Below the pieces are notes generated by a model that was not told the DNA's origin, searched no databases, and saw only the letters and a program-made list of their open reading frames with translations. A stretch of 64,000 nucleotides of DNA, taken from Zygaena filipendulae (lineage: Eukaryota > Arthropoda > Insecta > Lepidoptera > Zygaenidae). Both the position numbers and the translations under genes were made by a program. Location of the stretch: contig OU015650.1 of assembly GCA_907165275.2 (NCBI GenBank), forward strand, positions 9,578,001 to 9,642,000. Direction: 5' to 3'. Within the stretch, counting starts at the first letter, position 1; each line of letters starts with the position of its first letter. Shown piece after piece: positions 35,289 through 45,797 of the stretch.

Positions 35289-37123
35289 AATAACTTTTTA
35301 ATGTTGTTGTGCTTGGCGAATTTTGAAGACCACTGTACGTGTATGAAAATGTTTGACAATTATGGTTACATACATAATCAAAAGTAATGAAGTTTTCTAC
35401 GTCATAAAGGATTTCGTTAGCAGACAAAGGTTTGAAAAAATAATTAAAATGTATCACTTTACGTCCCCGTATACTCATCTACTTACAATTACAAAGATAA
35501 TTACAAAAAGTGGGTCAACCACCCACATATACTTATACACTTGGCCACACTACGTTTGTATCAACGCTAAAAGCGCATGTAAAACGCGTTCAACACTGCT
35601 CCGTGCATTCACAAAAATTGTCGCAAAACACAAGCTGTGCAACGACCACATTAATAATTTATCAGCCGTATGACGGCTGTTTGCTAATAAAGCGTGGATT
35701 CGCGCTGGAAATATTAATAAAAGCAAGCTTGCGCCGCGCTCGGCGTCGCGTCGCGTCCACCGGACGTCGGATACGCTAGACTCGACCGCCGCCCCAATGA
35801 CAAATGGCCTTCTACGTTCATTTGGTTCCAATTTAAACTAAATAAACGAATTCCTAATTTAGTTTCGCAAAAATGTTTTCATTTTTTTTATTTGCGGTTT
35901 TTTTTTATTACATTAGAGAAGCGAGTCTAATGTTTTTAAAACGGTTGTGCGTTATTTAGACGTTTTATAAAACTAAGCTGTTTTGTAAAGCGGATTCTAC
36001 AATCCGACAGCGACATGACAGTTAAAATGATATTTTTTTGGTGAGTAACATTATGTTATTTCCTAAATTTTATTATAACGTAGATATATACAAGTTCATT
36101 TACCTTACCGAAAGATAATATGCGCGAGCTTGTTTGTAAGTATCTGAAACTCTATCATTCTCTAAGTAACTCTCCTAACACTCATGTTACACTACGTTTA
36201 CTTTTATATTGATTTTAGCTTCAGCATCGTTAAAAATTTGTCTTAATACATTAAAATTTAATATATTGTATAAAATTCATATACGCAAGCTTCTTACTTA
36301 CTTCATATTGCGATCCTTACTGATTTATCATTCGCGTGATGGTCGACAATGCAACGCGCCCCGTCTTCGCCGGGAAATATATCGCCTCCTAGAACCACAG
36401 AATGATGGGTAATTTAATTGAATTTATGAAAGTTTCGCCTTTCGAAACATCAGCAGAAATAGATACGATAAATATAACAAATACAAAAAAATGCTTTTTT
36501 TTTCTTACAGTCCATGCAGTTGAAATTTAAAAAATTAATTGTTTTTACTCAAAATACTTTTTTTATCGAACCTTGCATGAGTTGACTCTATAAAAAGCAT
36601 TTGTATACTTACATACACAGATTTTTGAAGATTTATTCGTAAAAAATATCTTTTTCCTCATTGCCAACTACATGCATCCACATTACTTCCGTTGACTTCA
36701 ATGCTTGTCACTTTCGTTCTCTTTTTTTTTCAACGAAATGAAGTAAATTCAAAAAAATCATCAGTCAATCTCTACATATCTCTATAGGTATGTGGATTTT
36801 ATTGGAGACACTCATGGCGCCACAGCTGTTATGTTTACACTAAAACGGTAATACGAAAGTAATATCCAACACTTTCAGTGGAACCCTCAACAAAAGCGGG
36901 ATATTTTGTAAACATTTTACTGCGTCCCAGTCTGTGGCGATATTGTGGACGCTGCCGTAGCAAAATGGCAGTTTTTACTGCTTTCTACGAGACCGTTCAG
37001 TAATGGTAGGCACCTAAATCTTTGCTTTAGTTACGGTGCATCACCAAGTTCTAAGTTTTCATATAGGTTACGTTCTTCAAAGAATGGCTCTGTTATGAGA
37101 GTATAATAATAATATATTAAATA
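35289..37123. other. Intergenic, with a GC-rich patch at 35640-35830
   Basis: The patch has CGCGTCGCGTCGCG-like clusters and overlapping open frames on both strands with no family motif. A second patch near 36340-36400 (ACGCGCCCCGTCTTCGCCGG) and a third near 36820-37000 stand out from the AT-rich background. They may be regulatory DNA of the downstream gene; nothing in the sequence proves it. Confidence 0.3.
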
Positions 37124-37326
37124 TTAGCTGTGCCCCACAGTTTCACCCGCGGTAATTGCGGAGTTCCCGCGGGAATTCCGGAATAAAAGCTCTATGTCCT
37201 TCTCTGTACCCCTGACAACGTGCATGCCAAATTTCATCCAAATCCGTTCAGCCGTTTTTGCGTGATTGAGTAACAAACATCCAAACTTCCAAACATCCAC
37301 ACTTTCACATTTATAATATTAGTAGT
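37124..37326 (-). repeat. Helitron-like short repeat, full length
   Basis: TTAGCTGTGCCCCACAG at one end and TTTATAATATTAGTAG at the other. It is close in sequence to the copy at 35082. Confidence 0.7.
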
Positions 37327-37397
37327 CAATGTCAACAGTCAAACATAGATTAGTGATTTTTTTTTGTCCCTAAACCAAGGCAATTGTGAAAAGTTAA

Positions 37398-37510
37398 TGT
37401 CCGCGGTTTCACTCGCATATGTTTCGAGATTCTCTCGCGAGCACTTTTTGTTGTGCCGGGACATTTGGGATACTTAAAATACATACCAGTACATTTCATT
37501 TAATTCCATT
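37398..37510 (-). repeat. Helitron-like repeat fragment, decayed
   Basis: Only the CCGCGGTTTCACTCGC end and a weak middle remain. Confidence 0.4.
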
Positions 37511-37624
37511 CAGTAGTTTTTAAGTTAATTTATTATATGATTTTCCTTGAAATAATTATTTTGCTAATGCTTATGGGTCTGCAGTTAAATCATATCGTAG
37601 ATAGGTGGTACTGCTAAATGTGTC

Positions 37625-37752
37625 CCACGGTTCCACCTGCGGACTAGCAATACGGTTTCCTCGGCATGCACGTTTTCAGGGGTACGGAATAGGACATAGG
37701 GTACTTTTTATCCCGAAATTCCCGCGGGTGAAACCGCGGGGCACAGCTAGTA
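37625..37752 (+). repeat. Helitron-like repeat, 3' half
   Basis: It keeps GGACATAGGGTACTTTTTATC and a perfect 3' end with the CCGCGGGTGAAACCGCGG-like hairpin followed by GCACAGCTAGT. Confidence 0.65.
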
Positions 37753-38689
37753 ATACATAAATATTTAATCGAGGGTGCATTTGTTTGTGATCGTTCTGAA
37801 CGACTTGCTCGACCGATTGAGATCATAATTTTATTATTCACAGGTATTTTTGCCGAGACTATGGTTCATAGAAATGTTTGAAATTTCCGAGAGTATTCAA
37901 AAATTCACACGTTATGATAAAAAGTTTCATTAAAATTCATTTTAAAGATTCTGAAAAAAGCGCGCACGCGGTAAACCTAATATTCAGATAGAGAATCTTC
38001 CTTTTTTAAGTAAGGACGGTTATTTCTTTAATAATTTTACAGCTATTTTACAATTGTGATCGGTATTTATAGTGTTCCAAATGTCTCATGAATATTAATA
38101 ACAAACACTGACGAGGAAGAGAAATGTTCTAGTTGCTATCAAGTAAAAGTTGAGTGTACGTGTCGCTTTGCGTTACTGAAGTTGAAAATGCGAATAGCGG
38201 ACTAACTTGAAGTGGTTAGCAGTAGCCTGACACTTTGTTGCAAGGTCTTCGGAACGAGGTGGAACTGCGGCTGACAGTATCACGAAAGCGAACGGAGTGA
38301 ACAACAAGATAAGCCAAGATAGAAATGTTCACTTTCCACTGATCATTCCTCAGCGATGTAACTGCAGATTATACCGTCTTTAATTAGTACCAGCACATGT
38401 CGAGTGTATGGCGTTCCTTTTAATATCGTATTCATAATTAATTTTCGCTTCATAATTTTTACTAAAAAGAAAGCCTAGAAAGAAAATAATATTTTTGTTT
38501 TTGTGATGTGTTTGCTCAATATAAAATCTTATCTTATACTTTATTATACTTGGTTGTGGGTTGCGCAAGATCAGTCGACGGTGTCATAGAATTCATTACC
38601 TTGGTCTACCTACCACAGACGTCCGTTGACTGTGAGGATACTGGAATTTTTAAATATTAAAAATTAAAAAAAAAAAATTTTGTCTCTAG
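37753..38689. other. Upstream of first visible exon; no coding exon found
   Basis: The stretch 38100-38340 is less AT-rich than its surroundings and free of repeats, but every ATG in it closes quickly and none gives a signal peptide. It could be regulatory or untranslated sequence of the Ig-domain gene. The 14 bases before 38690 (ending TTTTGTCTCTAG) form the splice acceptor. Confidence 0.3.
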
Positions 38690-38796
38690 GTGGTGTAGAA
38701 GTGCCAGAATTTGCTGAGCCCATCACCAACCTGACGGTTCCTATAGGCCGGGACGCATCCTTCAAATGTATCGTTGTCAACTTGGGAAACTACAGA
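38690..38796 (+). CDS. Ig gene exon a: start of Ig1
   Basis: Acceptor TCTCTAG, donor AGA|GTAAGT. It enters in phase 1 (two bases complete a codon) and codes VEVPEFAEPITNLTV ... NLGNYR, including the first Ig1 cysteine and an N-L-T glycosylation sequon. A preceding phase-1 exon with the signal peptide is required. Confidence 0.85.
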
Positions 38797-41700
38797 GTAA
38801 GTTTTGTCGAATTTTATTACATAAAGTGTTTAATAATGAATAATATTATACAATTTGATCTACGAATTAATGGGCAATTTAAATACTTCCTGATAAATAG
38901 AACAAAACAGCTGGTTTTCCTATTTTGCATAAACATATTATCAATTCTTTACTGACACCTCTTGACACACCCCACATAACACAGCTTTCTCTCTTGATGT
39001 AGGTAGGTATTGTTGTTGTTCAATTGTTGAGAAGGTAAGGATACCTTCTCTTCAGCAATTTATATAATTCTTTTGGGACTCATAAATTCCCTTTTTATTT
39101 TAGCTCTCATCTAAATAAAATAAACAGAAAAATATAAACTGTTAACCTCAGCGTATAAACGAATTCTAATTCTTATTCTACAAGTGAGTAGTAAAAAACT
39201 GTAGTTAATACTGAACTTTAATCGTGAATGAGTCAAAGTATGGAGCCAGCCTTGACAGATTATTTTTATAAAGCTTATTTGGTCTTATTCTATTGTAATA
39301 CCTAAAGTATAGGTTCTATCGACCAAACATTATTAAAATTTTAAGACAAGTAGGTATTATACGTATAATGTATATTATGAATAAAATTTATAAAAATTAT
39401 TAGTATTAATAAGATTTGTCTAAAATTTTGGACATGAAAAGCATAATTATAGTCAGTCTCAACATACGATCAAGCTACTTTTTAACCGACTTCCAAAAAG
39501 GAGGAGGTTCTGCATTCGGCTGTGTGTATGTTTTTTTTTTTAAGTAGTTTTGGTCCGATGTTGAGATCCCACCATATGCTTTTCATGTCCAGAATTTTAT
39601 GTTTTAATTGATAATACACTGAACTAAAGTCATTAACACCTTTTGACTTTTACGGCGAAGAGTTGCCTTATTTATTGTGTCCAATTTAGAGACCAAAAAC
39701 AAGAAACTTAATGATTTATTTATTAAATGACTAACTTAGAGCATGTCACTGTTATAAATTTGAAATTCTATTGAAGAATTCCAACGCTGGCAGCTACTAA
39801 GATATAGGATCCAAAATTTAATCCTTATTTAATTACTAAATAAACAAATTTTTAGGAAAGAAATTGAAACGGACAAAATAATAAAAATATCGATTTAATC
39901 CAAAAGGCAAAATTACACGTACTATTTATTATTGGTCTGTGCCACCACTGAAAGGCTTGAAGTTGGTGCCAGGCCCACTTGTGTCTGCCCGCTTAGGTTC
40001 TTTTGCTCAACACGCTCACGCTCACACACTTGGAATGTGGCTGGAATGGATTTAGTCCATCTACCCATTTCCAACTTGGTTTGTCAGTAGCAAAAAAACT
40101 CACATTTACATTTATATTATTAGTAAGGATAACACTCCGCGAATATGAATGTCAATAATTTAATGAATTTTCAGGTGGGTTGGGTCAAAGCCGACACAAA
40201 AGCGATCCAGGCAATACACGAGCACGTGATCACGCACAACCCACGCGTTTCGGTGTCACACAGCGACCACTCCACCTGGTACCTACACATCAAGAGCGTG
40301 CAGGAGGAAGACCGCGGTCAATACATGTGTCAAATTAACACTGATCCCATGAAAAGTCAGGTATGAGTCAAAAATAAACACACAAATCTTATTAAATTAG
40401 TCGAAACAGGTGCACAAGGACAGTTACCTGAAAGTAAAAGTTTGTTTAATAGCCTTTGTCGATTGACAAGAACGAGAAGTAACTGCAATTTATATATATT
40501 ACAACAATAGGCAAATCCAGCTAGATTTCTCTATCTACTCTTGTAATAGATAACTCAATCCTATACCTTGGATAAATGAAAGACAACAAGAAAAGTAAAC
40601 ATCATCTCTGTGACAGAACTTGCCCCAATTTACCATATTTATGTAAGAACCAACATTTTTTTTCTTATTTTTGTACAGTTAAGTAAAATATCCGAACTGA
40701 CATTCGCGGTAAATACAAAAAAAATAATTAAGTAAATAAAATTTTGTTTTGAACTCGTTCATAGATATGAAATAAAATGATTATTAATTTGTTATCTAGA
40801 TGGGTTATCTGGAAGTGGTGATTCCACCAGACTTCGTACCTGAGGAGACATCGGGTGACACAATGGTGCCAGAGGGAGGGACGGCTAGAGTTTCGTGCAA
40901 AGCAAGGGGGGTCCCCCCACCGAGGGTCATGTGGAAGAGGGAAGACGGACAGGAAATAGTAGTGAGGGATCATACAGGGGCAAAAACGAAAGGTAAGACT
41001 TAAAAACAGTGATATTGCAATAAAATGAAAAGTTTCAAAAAAAGAATTAAATGTTGCTTAAATAAGATTTCAACAAAAGGGTATTTTATGACGTGCTTTA
41101 CGCACGACAGTTTTTTATTGGTGGATTTTTTAACCGTACATATTGTATTTCGCTAGGAACTCCAGAAATAGAGTCCTATCTTATCTGCAATTTACTCCCC
41201 CACCACGTCGTATTTGGTAAATTTTAGCGTCATAACTCAATTAATTATCAGATATTTCGTGATTGATCAATACACATACACACACACACACATGATTTTT
41301 GTTTTGATATCCTTCAGGTGCGTTAGGTCGTACTTCTGGAATGTCCACTCTAATCATTAAGTCTCTTTCCCTGAATAACGTCTGCTTCCCTGAACGTTTA
41401 CTTTCCTGAACGTCTATTTGTATTCACAAAAATTTGGTTCATAAGTTTATTTATACGTTACGATTCAGTAACAGCTTACGCATCAAGCACGGGTATTTGA
41501 TCCGTTTTCCAAATATAATCCTAGCAACGATAAAATCTTATATCTAGTTTGTTGTTATAAAACTAAGCAGATCAAATCCCTTGCATTGAACACGCTTAGA
41601 CCAATAAGACGAACAATAGCACAAGTTTTAATGTTCCGTCATTCTAGAATTCGATTATTACGGGCATAAAAGCTAAGGAGGGCACTAAAATGTTCATTAT

Positions 41701-44700
41701 TGAAGAGCCTACTTCTCATACACAAATTTCGATGGAATCGGATAGAGTTTCACAAATTACCGGTGTCGAAAGGCAATCCTAAACCCTGCACACAAACAAT
41801 CCCCTGATATGATCAACATAATTTCAGTCACGCGACCTCAAAATTTAACTCCATTTTATGGGATATTTGTTTTACATTATGTATTACAGTTGCAAAATAC
41901 GAGTAAACATATCATGAAATATATTATCGCTTCATAATTTCCCTATTATAATTATATGATAATATATTTGTAAACGTAAGATGTCGGATGGTTATCTGCA
42001 TAAAACCTAGGTCTTGATCCGATCCTGAGACCACCTTGGTAAACTTATGTTTTATTATGAACATTAACGTTTGTGATATATAGAGATTATTTTAATTAGT
42101 CAGTCATAAAAAATGAAAAAAATGTTCAAATTAACTACTTTAATAAGTCGAAAAACTTAGATCACTACTTTTGTCACTATAATCAAGTCCTGAATATTAT
42201 ATAATACAGAAATATGAAATCGATTTATCTACCTTTTTTCGAACAAATTCATTGATTCGTTCTAAACATGAATAGTGAAGCGCGAACCGTTAGCGCTGTT
42301 TCATTTCTTTTTTTTCCGGCGCTAGATAAACTCTCGAATAAGCATTCGTAGTTGAATTCACGAAATTAACAAAGCCCTCGCAGCGTTCCTGTTTGAATAA
42401 TACTTCAATTCCTTGTCTTATTTAATTTGCAATACGTAGGGAAGGAAGCCATTGTTTTTTCTGAATATGTATATAAGTGTTCGTGTGACCGCGTTTGTAG
42501 CTACACAATGAGCTGCGCGCCGACTATTCTCGGGATGAGTTTCGCGTCCAGTATTGTTTAAAGTTTGTCGTAATTAGTAGAGTCTGCATTGAATAGACTT
42601 CTAGGTCTCATTGTGTGAAAGCTGAAATCACTTGGAAAAAAACTTACAACACGGTGTGTTTGGGTATAGGTACAGTTATTACTAAGAATTATATTTTTTT
42701 TGTTAGATGTATAGTACAATCTTAATGCGATTTCCATAGTAACTTGTGCAAATAAAACTATTTTAGTACGCTAGATGGTGCAATTTATCCAATTTAACGC
42801 GTGTACCAACAGTGCTGACGTACCAAGGCGAAGTACTAAAGCTGTTGAAGATATCGCGTTCGGAGATGGGCACATATTTGTGTATCGCCGGTAATGGAGT
42901 ACCTCCCACAGTCAGTAAGAGGATCCATATAAGTGTACACTGTAAGTTGATATTTTTTAATATCTCCCTTTGAACCTACTGCCATCCCACTGCGTACTCG
43001 TAAAACGTGACCATAATACGAGAGTAATTTATTTAAATGAAATATATTAATATACTAGCTAAGCCCCGCGGTTTCACCCGCGTGAAAAGTTTTTATGTAG
43101 CAACTTTTTTTCCCGACATCCGATTTTATTGAAACAAAACCTATATGTAGCTCCAGGCTAAGCTTAATCTACGTGTGAAAACCGCATGACAATCAGTTTA
43201 GTAGATGCGGAGATTATCGCGAACAGACAGACAGACAGACAAAAAGAATTTTAAAAACTTTTTATTCTACTCTTATAGATTGAAACGAAACTTTTTCGAG
43301 CATGGATGGGCACAACAATTAATCTCGTCTTTTACAAAATACGAATAACCTATACTAATAATATAATAATTGTGCTTCTAATCTATGCCTAACATACAAG
43401 TAATAATACTGTAGGTTTGGAAGATCGCCATTTTTTTTAAAGAAGCGGGAGAGTTAAAGGATAACCAATATCCATTTCAAAATTTTGGAACATTTATCTA
43501 AATAAATAAATAAAATAAATAAATAAATCTGTTTATATATTTTTATGAATGCTCATCATATATGTATAAAAACTATACTGTTTTATGTTTTTTAGTTTAA
43601 GTTGGGTTATAAATGACCAGTAAACGATCACCTACCAGTATGTAAATCCCTCAAATCCCTCAAACCTCGTCTATCCCTCAAAATTTTGTAATCACCCAAT
43701 TTTTGGAATATTTCTATTTTGAATGCCCTACACCATCAACTATTTTAGTTGTTAAACGCGTTGCGCAGTTCACCCGGTGATCCAGGTGCCCAACCAGCTG
43801 GTGGGCGCGCCGCTCGGCACCGACGTCACCCTCGAGTGCTACGTCGAGTCCTCGCCCAAGTCCATCAACTACTGGGTCAAAGACCCGGGTACGTATTATT
43901 TATCATCAAACTCCTCGTAATTCGATAAAAAAATGTAGGTACTCAGCACAAAAACTTTCCTCCGCAAGAAACATTCCCAACTTATGTTGCGAAATTTGTA
44001 AACATTAAGAAGTTTCAATGCTAACACGAATTTGATTAACTCATTAGAGGATCCCCGATAAAAGTGAAACCAATTACAAGGCAGACATAAAACTCTAGGT
44101 GCCTGCACCAAGTTTTTACATTTTTCATAAAACTTCGCTGAGGCAAGATGAAATTATAATATTGAATTTAACAGCGAGTGCTTTATATATTGTATAATGA
44201 ATTTGCTCAGCAGGTGAACTGATAATACCGTCGGAACACTATGAGATGAAAGTGAGACAAAAGTCTATGTTCGAAGCGGAAATGTCGATGACTATCAAAA
44301 ACATACGACGAGAGGACCTGGGCAGCTACATCTGTGTTGCCAAAAATTCATTGGGTGATGTCGAGAGCAAGATAAGGCTGTATGGTAAAGAACCCAATTA
44401 TTTTTTTAATTAATTCTTTTTAATTGACCCGCCACCACTCCAAAGTCTTTAGCAAACGCATTCAAAGTAAGAGTTCGTTTATTCCAGCAAAATTTGCTTC
44501 TTCTGTGTATTTTTGTAAGAATCTGAAAACACTTTTTACGTTTTAAAACGTTCGGTCGCCGCCGGTTGGAGTTAATATAGTTTCTTAATTCGCTAAGCTC
44601 TTATTAAAAATATAATTAAAGAAGTACATATTATCGTGATAAAAAATAGGGTGAATAATTTTATGAAAAACAAAATAATCAGTTTACATAAAATTTTAAT

Positions 44701-45461
44701 TAATCAAAGGAGAGTAATTCATCACAAGGAGAGTGTTTTAAAGGCAAAATATACACTTATCATGACATTGATTCTACGATTAAAAGCATTTTAGAAAAGG
44801 CCCTTTTCGGAACCACCTTCAATTGCTCTATCGTGGCTCTTTCAATCTCGGGAATGGTGTCGCTCTCCTTTCTGCATAGTTTTTATTTTTGACCAGATAC
44901 GGAAATTGCATGGTGCTAAAAATGCTCTGCATGGATTTGTGTGAGATATTTAGTTCTTTAACAAGCTCTCGAACCATCAATTTCATCAATTCTCTCTTTT
45001 TGTATGTTTTCATCTATTTTTACAATCGAACTACGTCCCGACCGTAATTGCTCGTCATTCCCCTTTCTAAATCGCTGTTACAATATTAAGCAATTCAGAT
45101 TCCATATTCAATTTTATTTTGCAATATCTTTAAAAATTGTGTGAACCCAATGTTTACACCTCGTATAATAATTTGGTTGTGATCAACAGAAATTCCCGGC
45201 AACGATAGATATGTGTATCAATACCCAGAAGAGAGGGAAAACTCTGAGGATGAATACGGTACAGAGACATATGACGATGACAATACATTGGGTGACAACC
45301 ACAAAGAGAAAAGCAACCGAGTTCCGGATCGCGCTAACAAATGGTACGCCAACGACGCTAAAGTTACGGTAACGAACTCGAGTGGTGTCCCTTCTGCGAT
45401 AAGCGCACTAATAATTAAAACAAATTTCCTGTACATTTTTATGTTACTGTCAATCCTCTAA
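38690..45461 (+). CDS. DIP/lachesin-family Ig-domain cell adhesion protein, partial (5' exon missing)
   Basis: Seven coding exons join in frame: 38690-38796, 40175-40360, 40800-40992, 42813-42941, 43769-43888, 44214-44384, 45190-45461. They give about 390 residues and every junction has AG acceptor and GT donor with matching phases (1,0,0,1,1,1,1). Three Ig domains are seen: Ig1 (FKCIV, VGWVKAD, GQYMCQI), Ig2 (VSCKARG, VMWKRED, GTYLCIAGN), Ig3 (VTLECYV, INYWVKD, GSYICVAKN). Hallmarks of the insect DIP (Dpr-interacting protein)/lachesin group include CQINTDPMKSQ, GNGVPPTVSKR and HPVIQVPNQLVGAPLGTDV. The last exon is acidic and ends in a hydrophobic tail (FLYIFMLLSIL) after NSSG, suiting a GPI signal. 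By family it would act at the neuronal surface in synaptic partner recognition. The signal-peptide exon is not in sight and I cannot tell which DIP paralogue this is. Confidence 0.88.
38797..40174 (+). other. Intron a-b of the Ig gene
   Basis: Contains an imperfect inverted-repeat element at 39421-39600 and otherwise AT-rich DNA. Donor GTAAGT, acceptor TTTTCAG. Confidence 0.75.
39421..39600. repeat. Inverted-repeat (hairpin) element in intron
   Basis: The left arm 39421-39480 (TTGGACATGAAAAGCATAA...GTCTCAACAT) and the right arm 39541-39600 are reverse complements with several mismatches. The spacer holds CGACTTCCAAAAAGGAGG, a stretch I recall as common in Lepidoptera, plus a T-run. It may be a foldback or MITE. 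Confidence 0.6.
40175..40360 (+). CDS. Ig gene exon b: rest of Ig1
   Basis: 62 codons, phase 0 at both ends. It carries the Ig1 tryptophan (VGWVKAD) and the GQYMC cysteine, then NTDPMKSQ. Acceptor TTTTCAG, donor CAG|GTATGAG. Confidence 0.88.
40800..40992 (+). CDS. Ig gene exon c: first half of Ig2
   Basis: It starts ATGGGTTATCTGGAAGTG (MGYLEVVIPPDF), in phase 0, and ends one base into a codon at AAAG|GTAAG. It includes the Ig2 first cysteine (SCKARG) and tryptophan (MWKRED). Confidence 0.88.
40993..42812 (+). other. Intron c-d of the Ig gene
   Basis: 1820 bases with a short CA repeat at 41271-41292. Near 42470-42560 there is a TATATAAG followed by a less AT-rich stretch and a 16-codon ATG frame; this could be an internal promoter but is unsupported otherwise. 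Confidence 0.55.
41271..41292. repeat. CA dinucleotide microsatellite
   Basis: TACACATACACACACACACACA within an intron. Confidence 0.85.
42813..42941 (+). CDS. Ig gene exon d: second half of Ig2
   Basis: It is too short to stand out as an open frame alone. Acceptor ACCAACAG; it codes VLTYQGEVLKLLKISRSEMG, then TYLCIAGNGVPPTVSKR, and ends one base into a codon at CACT|GTAAGT. The match to the family and the phase fit on both sides make it secure. Confidence 0.87.
42942..43768 (+). other. Intron d-e of the Ig gene
   Basis: It holds a Helitron-like copy at 43054-43262; the rest is AT-rich and unrecognised. Acceptor TTGCGCAG. Confidence 0.7.
43054..43262 (-). repeat. Helitron-like repeat, GACA variant, in intron
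   Basis: ACTAGCTAAGCCCCGCGG at one end and a GACAGACAGACAGACA run at the other. It pairs with the opposite-strand copy of the same subfamily at 61968-62252, including the AGCTCCAGGCTAAGCTTAA core. Confidence 0.65.
43769..43888 (+). CDS. Ig gene exon e: first half of Ig3
   Basis: GC-rich exon coding HPVIQVPNQLVGAPLGTDV then TLECYVESSPKSINYWVKDP. It contains the Ig3 cysteine and tryptophan. Acceptor GCGCAG, donor CCGG|GTACGT, entering and leaving in phase 1. Confidence 0.88.
44214..44384 (+). CDS. Ig gene exon f: second half of Ig3
   Basis: Codes GELIIPSEHYEMKVRQKS ... REDLGSYICVAKNSLGDVES, the end of Ig3 with its Y-x-C motif. Acceptor CAGCAG, donor TATG|GTAAAG. Confidence 0.87.
44385..45189 (+). 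other. Intron f-g of the Ig gene
   Basis: 805 bases, containing the Tc1/mariner remnant on the opposite strand. Confidence 0.75.
44768..45013 (-). pseudogene. Tc1/mariner-superfamily transposase remnant
   Basis: On the minus strand one frame reads MVRELVKELNISHKSMQSIF, like the helix-turn-helix of mariner-type transposases. After a +1 shift a second piece reads DTIPEIERATIEQLKVVPKR, like the C-terminal region of such proteins, ending in a stop at 44768-44770. The DDE/D catalytic core between them is missing. I see no clear terminal inverted repeats. It is a dead internal-deletion copy; family assignment is by recalled similarity. Confidence 0.5.
45190..45461 (+). CDS. Ig gene exon g: acidic tail and GPI-type signal, stop
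   Basis: 89 codons plus stop TAA at 45459-45461. It continues LYEIPGND from exon f. The middle is acidic (EERENSEDEYGTETYDDD) and the end is NSSGVPSA followed by a hydrophobic stretch to the C-terminus with no cytoplasmic tail, as expected for GPI attachment near the NSSG. Confidence 0.85.
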
Positions 45462-45797
45462 TTGAATTTTTCTGTACCCCTTATTTACGAATAAATACAT
45501 AATATTGATAGAATCATACTTTTTATATCGAACCTTACTATCTCGTGAGAATGCCGAAGTCAATTTATTTCTTATAAACTCAACACTGGTTAAAATAGAT
45601 TACAGACTCACTTTTTCTTTTGTACAAAATCTTTGTGTTTATTTTTGTTATAAACACGGTTTTATAAAAACCTATTTCTATATTAAGTATAACCTAGTAC
45701 CTATTTCGTTGCTGAATTTGATATTAATTATTTCTTTCTTCTTTTTAACATCGTCTCATTAGGAAATATTTCTTTTTTTTTTTGTAAGTATAATAAA
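45462..45797 (+). terminator. 3' UTR and poly(A) signals of the Ig gene
   Basis: AATAAA occurs at 45490-45495, 29 bases after the stop, and again at 45792-45797. Either could end the transcript. Confidence 0.5.

Noticed and set aside
35550..35831. Overlapping ~90-residue frames on both strands in a GC-rich patch
   Set aside because: GC-rich DNA has few stops by chance; no domain, start context or splice signal supports either.
42470..42560. Internal promoter with TATATAAG in an intron of the Ig gene
   Set aside because: A TATA-like word is expected by chance in AT-rich DNA; the following ATG frame is only 16 codons. Kept only as a remark in the intron entry.
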